DNA of 24,206 nt from 2-02-FULL-45-10 sp046590235. Its GTDB lineage: Bacteria > Patescibacteriota > Patescibacteriia > Magasanikbacterales > GWA2-37-8. The position numbers and the translations under genes are program-made. Location: assembly GCA_046590235.1 (NCBI GenBank), contig JBKJTY010000024.1, forward strand, positions 1 to 24,206. Direction: 5' to 3'. The notes under the pieces were generated by a model, which was given only the letters and a program-made list of their open reading frames with translations, was not told where the DNA came from and searched no databases. Below are positions 7,485 to 15,675 of the stretch, piece by piece (within the stretch, counting starts at the first letter, position 1; each line of letters begins with the position of its first letter).

Positions 7485-7510
7485 TAAAAAAAGACCTCGT
7501 GTGAAGTCTT
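7485..7510 (-). terminator. T-box leader terminator upstream of glyS
   Basis: On the minus strand AAGACTT (7510-7504) pairs with AGGTCTT (7497-7491) around a 6-nt loop, with one T-G pair, followed by TTTTTATT. It stands about 30 bp before the glyS ATG and after the T-box motif, which is where the regulated terminator of a transcriptional T-box is expected. Confidence 0.82.
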
Positions 7511-7648
7511 GGGGCCCCGGTTCTCCTTCGCTCTTTGAATGAGCTTCGGCGAACAAAGGCGGTTCCACCCAAGTTCTTCGCCTGATGCGAAGCACTTTTA
7601 GTGTTAACTGAGGCAATAGGAGCCAAACCCTACTGCGCCAAAAGGCCT
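7511..7648 (-). promoter_or_regulatory. T-box riboswitch (tRNA-Gly sensing) upstream of glyS
   Basis: The minus strand carries GGGTGGAACCGC, the conserved T-box element that pairs with the uncharged tRNA acceptor end (TGGAACCGC at 7567-7559). Upstream of it are stem-loops CACT/AGTG and CTTCGC/GCGAAG (7592-7576). Nearer the start, CAGTAGG/CCTATTG (7635-7614) closes a loop containing GGC at 7624-7622, a glycine codon and so the natural specifier candidate. A terminator follows. Binding of uncharged tRNA-Gly would favour antitermination. Stem I looks very short compared with the usual long version. The antiterminator pairing was not worked out. Confidence 0.87.
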
Positions 7649-7652
7649 AACT

Positions 7653-7681
7653 ACTGTAGTCCTCCCCTGTCTTTTTGTCAA
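7653..7681 (-). promoter_or_regulatory. Promoter of the glyS T-box transcript
   Basis: The -35 hexamer TTGACA (7681-7676) and -10 hexamer TACAGT (7658-7653) are separated by 17 bp, placing the transcription start near 7646-7648. The -35 box contains the TGA stop codon of the upstream ATPase gene. Confidence 0.75.
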
Positions 7682-10284
7682 GCTTTTTTTCTTCTAAACA
7701 ACCACTTTCCACATTCGATAGCCGCAACGCTCACCATACCTACTAATAACACCCCACAGAGCCATTTTAAAGGCAAAGAAACGGTATTTAGGATAGACTG
7801 AAGCGGCGGGAAATACACTGCCAGAGCCATAAGCACAAAACCCAAGCCTGTTCCCAAAACTAGATACCGATTAGAGAATAATGGGTACTCGAAAATACTC
7901 TTTTCTAAGCTACGAGTTGAGAACGCTAAGAACATGGTATAACTTCCAAAACAAGCAAAGATAAATGTCCGAACAAGATCTGCTGGATGCCCCATACGTA
8001 ACAAAATGAGATACATGGCAAACAAAAAGACGCTAATCGCTATACCGACAAACAAAATTAAAAACTTCATCAACGGATCGAGAAGGCCAGACTTAAGGCT
8101 ACGTGGTTGACCAGACAAACCATCAATATTTTTTTCAAACGCAAACGCGATGGCTGGTAAACTATCTGAGAAAAAATTAACCCACAAAATTTGTAGCGCA
8201 TTGAGCGGCAAGGCAACCCCGACAATTAAAGCGCCGCCAATCAAAAATAATTCGTTAGCGACATTAGAAAACAAAAATACGATAACCTTACGAACGTTAC
8301 TCATAATCTGACGACCTTCTTCCACCGCGGCCACAATCGTCTCAAAATTATCATCAAGCAATACGAGGTCAGCAACATCACGCGCCACCTCAGTCCCCGA
8401 CCCCATAGCTATACCAATATTTGCTTGCTTAATACTAGGCGCATCATTCACACCATCCCCTGTCATCGCCACCACTTCACCAAGCTCTTGAAAAACAGTA
8501 ACGATACGGAATTTATCCAGTGGAGCGACGCGCGCGATCACACGAATAGAAGGAAGCCGTTTTTTCAATTCCTTTTGTGACATTTTTAACAGCTCGCCAG
8601 CTTCCAAAACACCATTAGGGCCAACATCAATACCGACCTGTTTAGCTACAGACTCCGCAGTTCCTCGGTGGTCACCTGTCACGATCACCGTTTTAATACC
8701 CGCCTTCTCTACTTTCTGAATCGCCAAAGCAACATTGGACCGAATTGGATCATGGAACGTTAACAAACCTTTCAAAGACAAATCAGACAATTTTAAATCC
8801 TTAGCAAAATCGAAATCATCAGCCGCCTTAACCTCTTTAGTAGCTACCCCGAGCACAAACTGCCCTGAACTAGCGAGCGTATCAATCTGCGCAATAACTG
8901 CTTTTTGTTCAGCTGCCGACAGTGTAGAGTTTCTAATAAAAAAATCAGGAGCACCAAAGAAAACTAATCGATGTTTACCACGTTCACGCACTAAAGAAAC
9001 TGAAAATTTATTAACTGCGTTAAACGGTAAAGAACTTAAAATTGCCATCTTCTTTTTTGCACTCTCAACCATTACCCCGCGAATTGCAGCCGATCGCACG
9101 AGCGCCACTTCAACCATGCGTCCATTAATTCGCCATTTTGTTGGTGGTTCATCACTGTTCTCAATCAAAACACTGCTATTTATAAGGGCTAATTCTAAAA
9201 GTTTTTCTTCATCCATTTTTCCATTCGGCAACACCTGGCTAAGTTCAAGTTTTGCCATGGTGAGCGTCCCTGTTTTATCAGTCAAAATAACAGTGGTACT
9301 GCCCAGCGCTTCAGCAGCAATAAGTTTTCTAATAACACCGTTCCGCTTAGCCATACGTTCCACCCCTATCGCCAAAATTACGGTCAACGCAATTGGTAAG
9401 CCTTCTGGGATAGCTGAAACAGCGATCGCTACCGAAATTAAAAACATATCAAGCCAGGAATGACCAAGCCTAATACCAACAATGAAAATCACCACCGTGA
9501 GCGCTCCTAAAAAAACAGTTGCTTTTGTGCTAAACGAAGCGATAGCTGCTTGAAGCGGCGTTGCTTCTGATTCAGACTGTGCAACAAGCGTAGCAATTTT
9601 TCCAAGCTCAGTTGCAAAACCCGTCCGACAAACTAACGCCGTAGCAACACCCTGTGTAACAAACGTACCAGCAAAAACCATTGAATACTGGTCGCCGAGC
9701 GACGAATCATGTGCGTCAGCTGCAGTAGATTTAGTTGCTGGCAATGATTCACCCGTTAAAACAGCTTCATCAACTTGCAAATCATTAATAGATACTAGCC
9801 GAGCATCGGCTGGGACGCGATCACCTTGGGACAAACGAATAAGATCACCCGGCACAATATTTTCCGAATCAATTTCATGTTCAACACTACCACGAATAAC
9901 TCGGGTACGTTGTTTAAGATATGTTTTTAATTCAGCCAGCGCTTTTTCAGCCTTACTCTCCTGGTAATAACCAAGCAGTGTATTAATAACTACCGCGATA
10001 AGAATAAAAAAAGAATCTTGCATGTGCCCAATACCGATCGTCACAGCTGCAGCAAGAATCAATATCAATATTAACGGACTTTTAAATTGGTTAAAAAAAA
10101 TCAAAAATGCTGTTGAATGACGCTGTTTCTCAATAACATTTTTACCAACAATTTCCAATCGTTCACTGGCCTTTTTTTCAGAGATACCATTTTCTTCATC
10201 AGACTGAAGCAATGCCACAGCTTCCTTGAGTGGAATTGTAGAAAAAACTGTAGTCCGTATTTTTTGAATATCAAAACGACTCAT
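7678..10284 (-). CDS. P2-type cation-transporting ATPase (Ca2+-ATPase-like)
   Basis: An 868-residue P-type ATPase that would move a cation across the membrane using ATP. Domains in order: N-terminal cation-ATPase segment (about 10-60), two membrane helices, actuator domain with TGES (177-180), helices 3-4 with PEGLP (293-297), phosphorylation motif DKTGTLT (phospho-Asp D336), nucleotide domain, TGDGVND (608-614), and six C-terminal helices. The helix-6 segment LWVNFFSDSLPAIAF keeps the Asn and Asp used for ion binding in SERCA-type pumps. PEGLP together with N/D points to P2A, probably Ca2+, but Mn2+ or Na+ cannot be excluded. The nucleotide domain is compact and the KGAPE motif is degenerate (FGAPD). 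It starts 9 bp after the stop of the 185-residue membrane protein gene. Confidence 0.93.
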   Translation of the reverse strand: MSRFDIQKIRTTVFSTIPLKEAVALLQSDEENGISEKKASERLEIVGKNVIEKQRHSTAFLIFFNQFKSPLILILILAAAVTIGIGHMQDSFFILIAVVINTLLGYYQESKAEKALAELKTYLKQRTRVIRGSVEHEIDSENIVPGDLIRLSQGDRVPADARLVSINDLQVDEAVLTGESLPATKSTAADAHDSSLGDQYSMVFAGTFVTQGVATALVCRTGFATELGKIATLVAQSESEATPLQAAIASFSTKATVFLGALTVVIFIVGIRLGHSWLDMFLISVAIAVSAIPEGLPIALTVILAIGVERMAKRNGVIRKLIAAEALGSTTVILTDKTGTLTMAKLELSQVLPNGKMDEEKLLELALINSSVLIENSDEPPTKWRINGRMVEVALVRSAAIRGVMVESAKKKMAILSSLPFNAVNKFSVSLVRERGKHRLVFFGAPDFFIRNSTLSAAEQKAVIAQIDTLASSGQFVLGVATKEVKAADDFDFAKDLKLSDLSLKGLLTFHDPIRSNVALAIQKVEKAGIKTVIVTGDHRGTAESVAKQVGIDVGPNGVLEAGELLKMSQKELKKRLPSIRVIARVAPLDKFRIVTVFQELGEVVAMTGDGVNDAPSIKQANIGIAMGSGTEVARDVADLVLLDDNFETIVAAVEEGRQIMSNVRKVIVFLFSNVANELFLIGGALIVGVALPLNALQILWVNFFSDSLPAIAFAFEKNIDGLSGQPRSLKSGLLDPLMKFLILFVGIAISVFLFAMYLILLRMGHPADLVRTFIFACFGSYTMFLAFSTRSLEKSIFEYPLFSNRYLVLGTGLGFVLMALAVYFPPLQSILNTVSLPLKWLCGVLLVGMVSVAAIECGKWLFRRKKA

Positions 10285-10293
10285 ACTCGATAA

Positions 10294-10851
10294 TTAGATC
10301 AACCGCGCAACTTCGCCGACTATTAAAATACCGATAAAATTAAAAACAAAAGATAATGGTATAAACCATGAATAGCGCATCTTAGAAAAACCAAGCAAAC
10401 TAATTCCCAACTCATCAGGCAGGGGTGACGCAATTATTAAGCCGCCAACCAAAAACGTAAACCAGCGGAAAAAACGCAATCTAAACAAAGCTTTAAACCT
10501 TTTTTGAATAGTCGTTTGTTTAACAAGTTCAACAACATGTTTTGAAAAACGATCTTGAACAAAACGAAAAATGACCAAATCACCAATGACAGCGCCAACT
10601 GCTCCAAAAAATGCCGTACTATACAACGAGTTTACTTGAGCAATTTCACTGAAAGTGGCGATAGCCGGAATAGTGGTAAAAACCGAAGTAAAAAACATCC
10701 CCGCAATAAAACTGCCTAAAAAACCAACCCCCTGTGTTGAAGTAAGAATTACTCCGAGCACATCTGTTTTAACCAAAAAAACAGCCAGTACAATGCTTGC
10801 CGCAATAATCAATATGTCCTGTGCTAAAAAATGATTACGTTTACCCCTCAT
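10294..10851 (-). CDS. Integral membrane protein, family uncertain
   Basis: A 185-residue protein with about five hydrophobic segments (roughly residues 12-30, 40-62, 78-96, 130-150 and 160-182) and a basic cytoplasmic-looking loop (FSKHVVELVKQTTIQKRFK). The segment GGLIIASPLPDELGISLLGF, with SPLPDE at the start of a helix, faintly recalls the re-entrant motifs of DedA/VTT membrane proteins, but the similarity is weak. It lies between frr and the cation ATPase on the same strand, 9 bp upstream of the ATPase. An apparent terminator precedes it, so it may share a promoter with the ATPase. No function is assigned. Confidence 0.72.
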   Translation of the reverse strand: MRGKRNHFLAQDILIIAASIVLAVFLVKTDVLGVILTSTQGVGFLGSFIAGMFFTSVFTTIPAIATFSEIAQVNSLYSTAFFGAVGAVIGDLVIFRFVQDRFSKHVVELVKQTTIQKRFKALFRLRFFRWFTFLVGGLIIASPLPDELGISLLGFSKMRYSWFIPLSFVFNFIGILIVGEVARLI

Positions 10852-10864
10852 AGTGTAACGATTA

Positions 10865-10899
10865 GCAAGACAAAACCTGGCTTTTGGACCAGGTCTTGC
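10865..10899 (-). terminator. Probable intrinsic terminator after frr
   Basis: The minus strand reads GCAAG-ACCTGG-loop-CCAGGT-TTTGT-CTTGC: an inner 6-bp stem followed by a short T-rich tract, extended by an outer 5-bp stem. It sits 9 bp past the frr stop. The T-tract is short, so termination may be partial, letting the downstream membrane protein and ATPase genes be read at a lower level. Confidence 0.6.
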
Positions 10900-10908
10900 A
10901 TGAAAGTC

Positions 10909-11457
10909 TTAGACCTTCGTAATTTCTTCTTCTTTCTGATCACCCATCTTTTTGATTTGGTCGTTATAATCCTTGACCATCTTTTCCAGATCTTCAAACA
11001 TTTTGAATTTCTGGTCTTCAGTAATATTCTTGTCTTTTTCTTCAGCCAAGATTATTTCCCGAGCTTCTTCACGAACCTTACGAACTGAAATGCGTCCTGC
11101 TTCAAGTTTTTGGTTTAAAATTTTCAAAAGCTCTGAGCGACGTTCGCTTGTTAATTCTGGTAAAGTTAATCGGATAAGTTTACCATCATTAACCGGGTTA
11201 ATACCGAGACCGGAATCGCGAACACCTTTTTCGATCGCTTGGAGCATGCCTTTGTCCCATGGTTCAATAGTGATTGTCTTCGCATCAGCGACATTAATAG
11301 TACCCGTAGCTTTAAGCGGCTGATAGGTACCGTAAGCCTCAACCGTAATACTATCAAGCATGGCCGCAGTTGCGCGACCAGTGCGAAGCTGCGAAATATC
11401 CGTTTTCAAGAATTCAATTGCCTGTGTAAAGTCCCCCTTAAAATCATTAACATTCAT
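10909..11457 (-). CDS. frr: Ribosome recycling factor
   Basis: A 182-residue protein that, with EF-G, splits the post-termination ribosome. Family landmarks are ISQLRTGRATAAMLDSITVE near residues 21-40, IEPWDKGMLQAIEKGVRDS (about 64-82), GLGINPVNDGKLIRLTLPELT, and the helical C-terminal part with RKVREEAREII. Length is normal. It usually sits beside pyrH or tsf; here it follows an Asp-box lipoprotein gene by 16 bp on the same strand. Confidence 0.97.
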   Translation of the reverse strand: MNVNDFKGDFTQAIEFLKTDISQLRTGRATAAMLDSITVEAYGTYQPLKATGTINVADAKTITIEPWDKGMLQAIEKGVRDSGLGINPVNDGKLIRLTLPELTSERRSELLKILNQKLEAGRISVRKVREEAREIILAEEKDKNITEDQKFKMFEDLEKMVKDYNDQIKKMGDQKEEEITKV

Positions 11458-11473
11458 ACGGTAAAATAACTAA

Positions 11474-12559
11474 TTATTTTTCATCTGGAACTGTAAAGCC
11501 CATGGTTAAGACTTTAGAGTCGGTTGGATTAATTAACAAAGTAACTGGAATAGTGTTTGATGGTAATTTTTTGGTTACCCAATTATTGCCACCATCTACT
11601 GATTTATAGAAAGTTGAACGACTTGCACCTTCTTCTCCTAAAATAGTACCTACGTAGTACATTTCTTTGGAATTTGCTGGGTTAACAGCAAAAGCATAGA
11701 TATTAACACTGCCAGGAGGACTAAGAAGTTTTAAATCTGTCCACGTTTCACCCGCATCCTTTGAAACAAGAATGCCATATTTAGAGAGCCAATAGAGCGT
11801 ATTCTTTTCCTTTGGGTGAAGGGCTAAGCGGTAGAAGTATAAACTATCGCTATAATTTTGCAAGCCTGAGGTTATACTCTTCCATGTGACACCATTGTCA
11901 TCAGATCGCACCAAACCACTATCAACACCGGCAACATAGAGACGACCTGGAGTAAGCGGGTCAGCAACGATGTATTGAATGTTTTGATTGAATGTTTTAA
12001 TTGATTTCCAACTACTACCGCCGTCAAGACTGCGGATGACAGAACCACTCATGAGCGAAGCAAAGATTGTCTTTGGAGCATCAGCGTTGAGAGTAATAGA
12101 ACGAATACCACGATTGTTTAAATCAGAATAAATCGATTTCCAAGTACGACTGCAGTCTTCAGTTTTAAAGATCGCAGCTCCATCTGTAACATAAATAGTA
12201 CACTTATCGGTTGGATCAACTGTAACAGCGTAAATAAAACGATCACCGAGCCCGTTAGCCTTTTGCCAACTATCACCTAAGTCGTAAGAATAATAAAGAC
12301 CTTGTCCGCGGCTGCCCAAATAAATTGCTTTTGGATCACTTGGATCTGTAAACAATTTATATACCTTAACACCAGCGATACTTGCTAGGCCCTTAGCAGT
12401 TGGGAGAATGTTAGTTTGCTGCCAGGTTTCACCATTGTCTACTGAGCGAAAAGTGCCCATCGGACCTTGTGCTGAATTAGATGAACCAAACGAAATACAA
12501 CCAGCACCTGTTAAAACAAGTGTGGCAAGTAATGATACAAGAGAAATTTTTCTCGACAT
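11474..12559 (-). CDS. Lipoprotein with seven Asp-box (BNR-type) repeats
   Basis: A 361-residue secreted protein. The N-terminus MSRKISLVSLLATLVLTGAGC ends in a lipobox, so C21 would be lipidated after signal peptidase II cleavage. The mature part has seven Asp-box-like turns: SVDNGETW, SYDLGDSW, TEDCSRTW, SLDGGSSW, SDDNGVTW, SKDAGETW and SVDGGNNW. These mark a beta-propeller of the sialidase/sortilin/YCF48 kind. Enzyme residues of sialidases are not evident, so a binding or assembly role on the outer face of the membrane is more likely than hydrolysis. It lies 30 bp downstream of holB on the same strand and 16 bp upstream of frr. Confidence 0.88.
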   Translation of the reverse strand: MSRKISLVSLLATLVLTGAGCISFGSSNSAQGPMGTFRSVDNGETWQQTNILPTAKGLASIAGVKVYKLFTDPSDPKAIYLGSRGQGLYYSYDLGDSWQKANGLGDRFIYAVTVDPTDKCTIYVTDGAAIFKTEDCSRTWKSIYSDLNNRGIRSITLNADAPKTIFASLMSGSVIRSLDGGSSWKSIKTFNQNIQYIVADPLTPGRLYVAGVDSGLVRSDDNGVTWKSITSGLQNYSDSLYFYRLALHPKEKNTLYWLSKYGILVSKDAGETWTDLKLLSPPGSVNIYAFAVNPANSKEMYYVGTILGEEGASRSTFYKSVDGGNNWVTKKLPSNTIPVTLLINPTDSKVLTMGFTVPDEK

Positions 12560-12589
12560 AGGTCGAAGAGATTAAATTAAAGTAAGAAT

Positions 12590-13522
12590 TTATAAAGAAA
12601 GTATAACCTGTTCCACAATCAATCGCGTATTCCCGTTCTGACGGACTTGTTTTTTCGCCTGACACAATGTTTCTAAAATAGTGATCAGCTCGGGCGTACT
12701 ATAACCACTCCCTGCTGTTGGTTGAAACTGAGCCAGCCCGGCTTTATGCAACATAATCTCCCGGCAAAACAAGGACCAAAGATCAAATAAACCTTCCACT
12801 CGCTCACGCAAACCGCCTTCGACTTCTTTTTCTTCAAGAACATCATCAAGTAATTCGAGTTTACCATGCAGCGTTTGTCCAATCATTTTTTCAAAACGTT
12901 CACGTTCCGCATAGTAAGTTGCCCGCACTTCTTCATCTAGAGCAAAGTTAATTGCTTTTCCCGGCAATCCCTGCGCCACGCGTAACGCGCTTTCTGTCAC
13001 CAACGAATCAACATCCAAACCTTCTAAACCTTGCTTAATGGCATCGTTAGCAACCGGTGAAAAATGTACTAGCTGGCAACGAGATTTAATCGTTGATAAT
13101 AATACCTGGTCGTTCTCGGTTAAAAGAAAAATGACACTTTTTTCAGGTGGTTCTTCTAGAGTTTTTAAAAGAGCGTTTGCTGCTTCATCATTCAAAAGCT
13201 CAACATCATTCACCACCACAACCTGATAACCGTGGAGCCACGAACGACGCTCCAAACGATGGCGGATTTCTCTCGCCTGCGCACTATTTAAATCTTTTTT
13301 GCGCTTACCGGTTTTCTGGTCAATTTCACGCTCAAAATAAGCGTAATCAGGATGACTTATGAGTTTATCAACTTCTTTGTTAAGCAGCTTAGCTGCGATT
13401 GCATTAGCAACCGTCCGCTTACCAATCTGGTCAGGCCCAACAAAGCAATAAGCCTGTGCCAAAACTCCTTCCGCCATAGCGCGATCGAAAAAGGCCAAAA
13501 TCTTTTCATGTCCAATAACCAT
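12590..13522 (-). CDS. holB: DNA polymerase III subunit delta' (clamp loader)
   Basis: A 310-residue AAA+ protein. It starts MVIGHEKIL and has a degenerate Walker A GPDQIGKR (29-36, with R where Ser/Thr is expected), a Walker B-like VVVVNDVELL (101-110) and the SRC sensor (147-149) after TLEEPPEKSVIFLLTEND. Delta' in the clamp loader typically does not hydrolyse ATP, in keeping with the broken Walker A. The zinc-binding Cys module common in clamp-loader subunits is not seen. ATG 13522 is chosen; an in-frame start at 13561 would overlap the GT4 gene and add unrelated residues. Confidence 0.88.
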   Translation of the reverse strand: MVIGHEKILAFFDRAMAEGVLAQAYCFVGPDQIGKRTVANAIAAKLLNKEVDKLISHPDYAYFEREIDQKTGKRKKDLNSAQAREIRHRLERRSWLHGYQVVVVNDVELLNDEAANALLKTLEEPPEKSVIFLLTENDQVLLSTIKSRCQLVHFSPVANDAIKQGLEGLDVDSLVTESALRVAQGLPGKAINFALDEEVRATYYAERERFEKMIGQTLHGKLELLDDVLEEKEVEGGLRERVEGLFDLWSLFCREIMLHKAGLAQFQPTAGSGYSTPELITILETLCQAKKQVRQNGNTRLIVEQVILSL

Positions 13523-13554
13523 AACGTGAAGTTCTAAGCGTAAGTATACCAATT

Positions 13555-14661
13555 TTACCATTGATTGACAATAGAGTTAGCGGTCACTTCCCCTGCTTTT
13601 TTCCAAGAAAATTCTTTAACACGATCAAACCCTTTTTGAACAAGCTCTTCTCGTAATTTCTTATTATTCAAGATCTGTACAATTTGGTTGGCAATAGCTT
13701 CTGTATCATGTGGATCTACATACAGCACGGCTTCCCCACCAACTTCAGGTAACGCTGTCTGTGATGAGGTGACAACAGGACAACCAGCAGCCATGGCCTC
13801 GAGCACCGGCAGTCCAAACCCCTCATGTAGTGAAGGAAAAACACAGACGTACGCCTGCACCAAAAGCTGTGCTGCATCTGCGTTCAAAACAAAACCAGGC
13901 ATAAAAATATCTTCCTTATACGGACTGTCCTTCAGAGCCTTGAGAATAGCTTCCTGACCAACTCGCAACTTACCAACCAAAACCAGCTGCACATCATGCC
14001 GCTGTTTCAATAAATTAAAGGCTTCAATGACACGAAGCGTATTCTTTTTTTCTTCCAACCGCCCAATTGAGATTAAATACGGTTTAGTAATACCATACTT
14101 TTCAGGAATACTTCCATCTACAGCCTGCACAGAATAAGCCGCCTCATTAAACCCGTGCGGTATCACCGTCATTTTTTCTAAAGCCAACTCAGGATAAAAT
14201 CTCTTTAGTTCTTGCTGACTAAAACGTGAAGGCACAATGATTTTACTAGCCTTCCGCACTATCCACCATTGCATCAATTTCAAATACTGTCGTCCTAAAA
14301 AATTAAAAGCACCTGGAAAAGCTAAAAAGGCACTGTCATGCACCGTTACTACCGATTTCTTTGGCACACACCACGGCAAAAGCTGACCCGGAGCAAAAAA
14401 AACATCCGGCGGATGCATCAAAAGTTCAAACGCCAATCTCGTCTGGCTCCACAACTTCTTTAATGGCCAAGATAAAACTTTTATTTCCCAATTCTTTGGC
14501 AAAACTTCCAAACCATCTCGCAAAGGCTCATTTGAATACAAAACAACCCGCACATCTGCAGGTACAGTCTTCTTAAGCTCCTGAATAATCTGAAAACAAT
14601 ACTCCTCCACCCCAGTACGCTCCCGCTTATTCGCATGCGCCGCCTCAATACCAACCACCAT
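13555..14661 (-). CDS. GT4 family glycosyltransferase
   Basis: A 368-residue GT-B fold enzyme that transfers a sugar from a nucleotide donor to an unknown acceptor, retaining configuration. The N-terminal acceptor domain has GVEEYCFQIIQELKK and VTVHDSAFL, and the C-terminal donor domain starts near YLISIGRLEEKKN (195-207). The EX7E motif is E280/E288 in HEGFGLPVLEAM, followed by GCPVVTSSQTALPEV. No membrane helix or signal peptide is seen. It starts 1 bp after the mreB stop, which suggests co-translation and a role in envelope polysaccharide synthesis. Confidence 0.93.
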   Translation of the reverse strand: MVVGIEAAHANKRERTGVEEYCFQIIQELKKTVPADVRVVLYSNEPLRDGLEVLPKNWEIKVLSWPLKKLWSQTRLAFELLMHPPDVFFAPGQLLPWCVPKKSVVTVHDSAFLAFPGAFNFLGRQYLKLMQWWIVRKASKIIVPSRFSQQELKRFYPELALEKMTVIPHGFNEAAYSVQAVDGSIPEKYGITKPYLISIGRLEEKKNTLRVIEAFNLLKQRHDVQLVLVGKLRVGQEAILKALKDSPYKEDIFMPGFVLNADAAQLLVQAYVCVFPSLHEGFGLPVLEAMAAGCPVVTSSQTALPEVGGEAVLYVDPHDTEAIANQIVQILNNKKLREELVQKGFDRVKEFSWKKAGEVTANSIVNQW

Positions 14662-14662
14662 A

Positions 14663-15670
14663 TTATTTTGTGGCCAAAATACTACGTTTATAACTCTCTA
14701 AGTTTTCCAGCGCAATACCAGTCCCTTTTGCCACACAAAGCAGCGGCTCTTCCGCAACGTACGTCGGCACGCCGGTAGCCTGCGCGATAAGCTCATCTAA
14801 ATTACGCAACAACGCTGATCCGCCTGACAAAATAATCCCCTTATCAATAACATCCGCAGACAATTCCGGCGGTGTCCGTTGCAAAACTTCTTTAATGGCA
14901 CTAACTAACAATTCCAAATCATGTTGCAAAGCTTCAGTTGTGTCGTCAGAATTAACGGTCACAACACGCGGCAAACCATTAATCATGTCCCGGCCTTTAA
15001 TCTCCATTGAGATCGGCTTATCCATATACATTGCTGAACCAACTACAATCTTAATTTCTTCAGCACTTCGTTCACCAATTGCTAAATTATATTTATGGCG
15101 AGTGTAGTCAACGATAGATTGATCAAAACGGTTACCGCCAATACGAACTGAACCTGATGATACGATACCGCCCAATGAAATAACAGCAATTTCAGCAGTA
15201 CCGCCGCCAATATCAATAATCATATGACCGGAAGCTGCACCAATTGGAATGTCAGCACCAATTGCCGCTACAATCGGCTCTTTAATAATGTAGGCCGCAC
15301 GAGCACCTGCAGCAATCGTAGCATCAATCACAGCACGTCGCTCAGTTGAAGTAATACCACCTGGCACAGCAACCATAACTTCAGGTCGAAACAAACGAAC
15401 GCCACCCATAGCCTTATTAATAAAATAGCGGATCATCGCTTCCGTTGTTTGATAATTGGCAATTACGCCATCTTTGAGTGGGCGATCAGCAATAATAGTA
15501 TCTGGAGTGCGACCAATCATATCTTTAGCTTCAAGCCCAACAGCCAAAACTTTCCCGTCGGCTTTAGAAATCGCCACCACCGCTGGCTCGTTCACGACAA
15601 TTCCTTTTTTTGGCACATACACTAAAACATTTGTTGTGCCGAGATCGATGCCGATTTTTTTTACAAACAT
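14663..15670 (-). CDS. mreB: Rod shape-determining protein MreB
   Basis: A 335-residue actin-like ATPase that forms membrane filaments guiding cell-wall synthesis. Phosphate 1 is IGIDLGTTNVLVY (6-18), phosphate 2 is DIGGGTAE (153-160), and the adenosine segment is LSGGSALLRN (281-290). EVMVAVPGGITSTERRAV and RIGGNRFDQSI are typical of MreB. Length is normal. mreC and mreD do not follow; the neighbours are a DUF4012 protein upstream and a GT4 enzyme downstream, 1-5 bp away, so the gene sits in an envelope-synthesis train. Confidence 0.97.
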   Translation of the reverse strand: MFVKKIGIDLGTTNVLVYVPKKGIVVNEPAVVAISKADGKVLAVGLEAKDMIGRTPDTIIADRPLKDGVIANYQTTEAMIRYFINKAMGGVRLFRPEVMVAVPGGITSTERRAVIDATIAAGARAAYIIKEPIVAAIGADIPIGAASGHMIIDIGGGTAEIAVISLGGIVSSGSVRIGGNRFDQSIVDYTRHKYNLAIGERSAEEIKIVVGSAMYMDKPISMEIKGRDMINGLPRVVTVNSDDTTEALQHDLELLVSAIKEVLQRTPPELSADVIDKGIILSGGSALLRNLDELIAQATGVPTYVAEEPLLCVAKGTGIALENLESYKRSILATK

Positions 15671-15675
15671 ACTTT

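Noticed and set aside
8735..9463. 242-codon + strand frame opposite the P-type ATPase
   Set aside because: It is antisense to well-conserved ATPase motifs, including the phosphorylation region, and shows no domain or start signal of its own.
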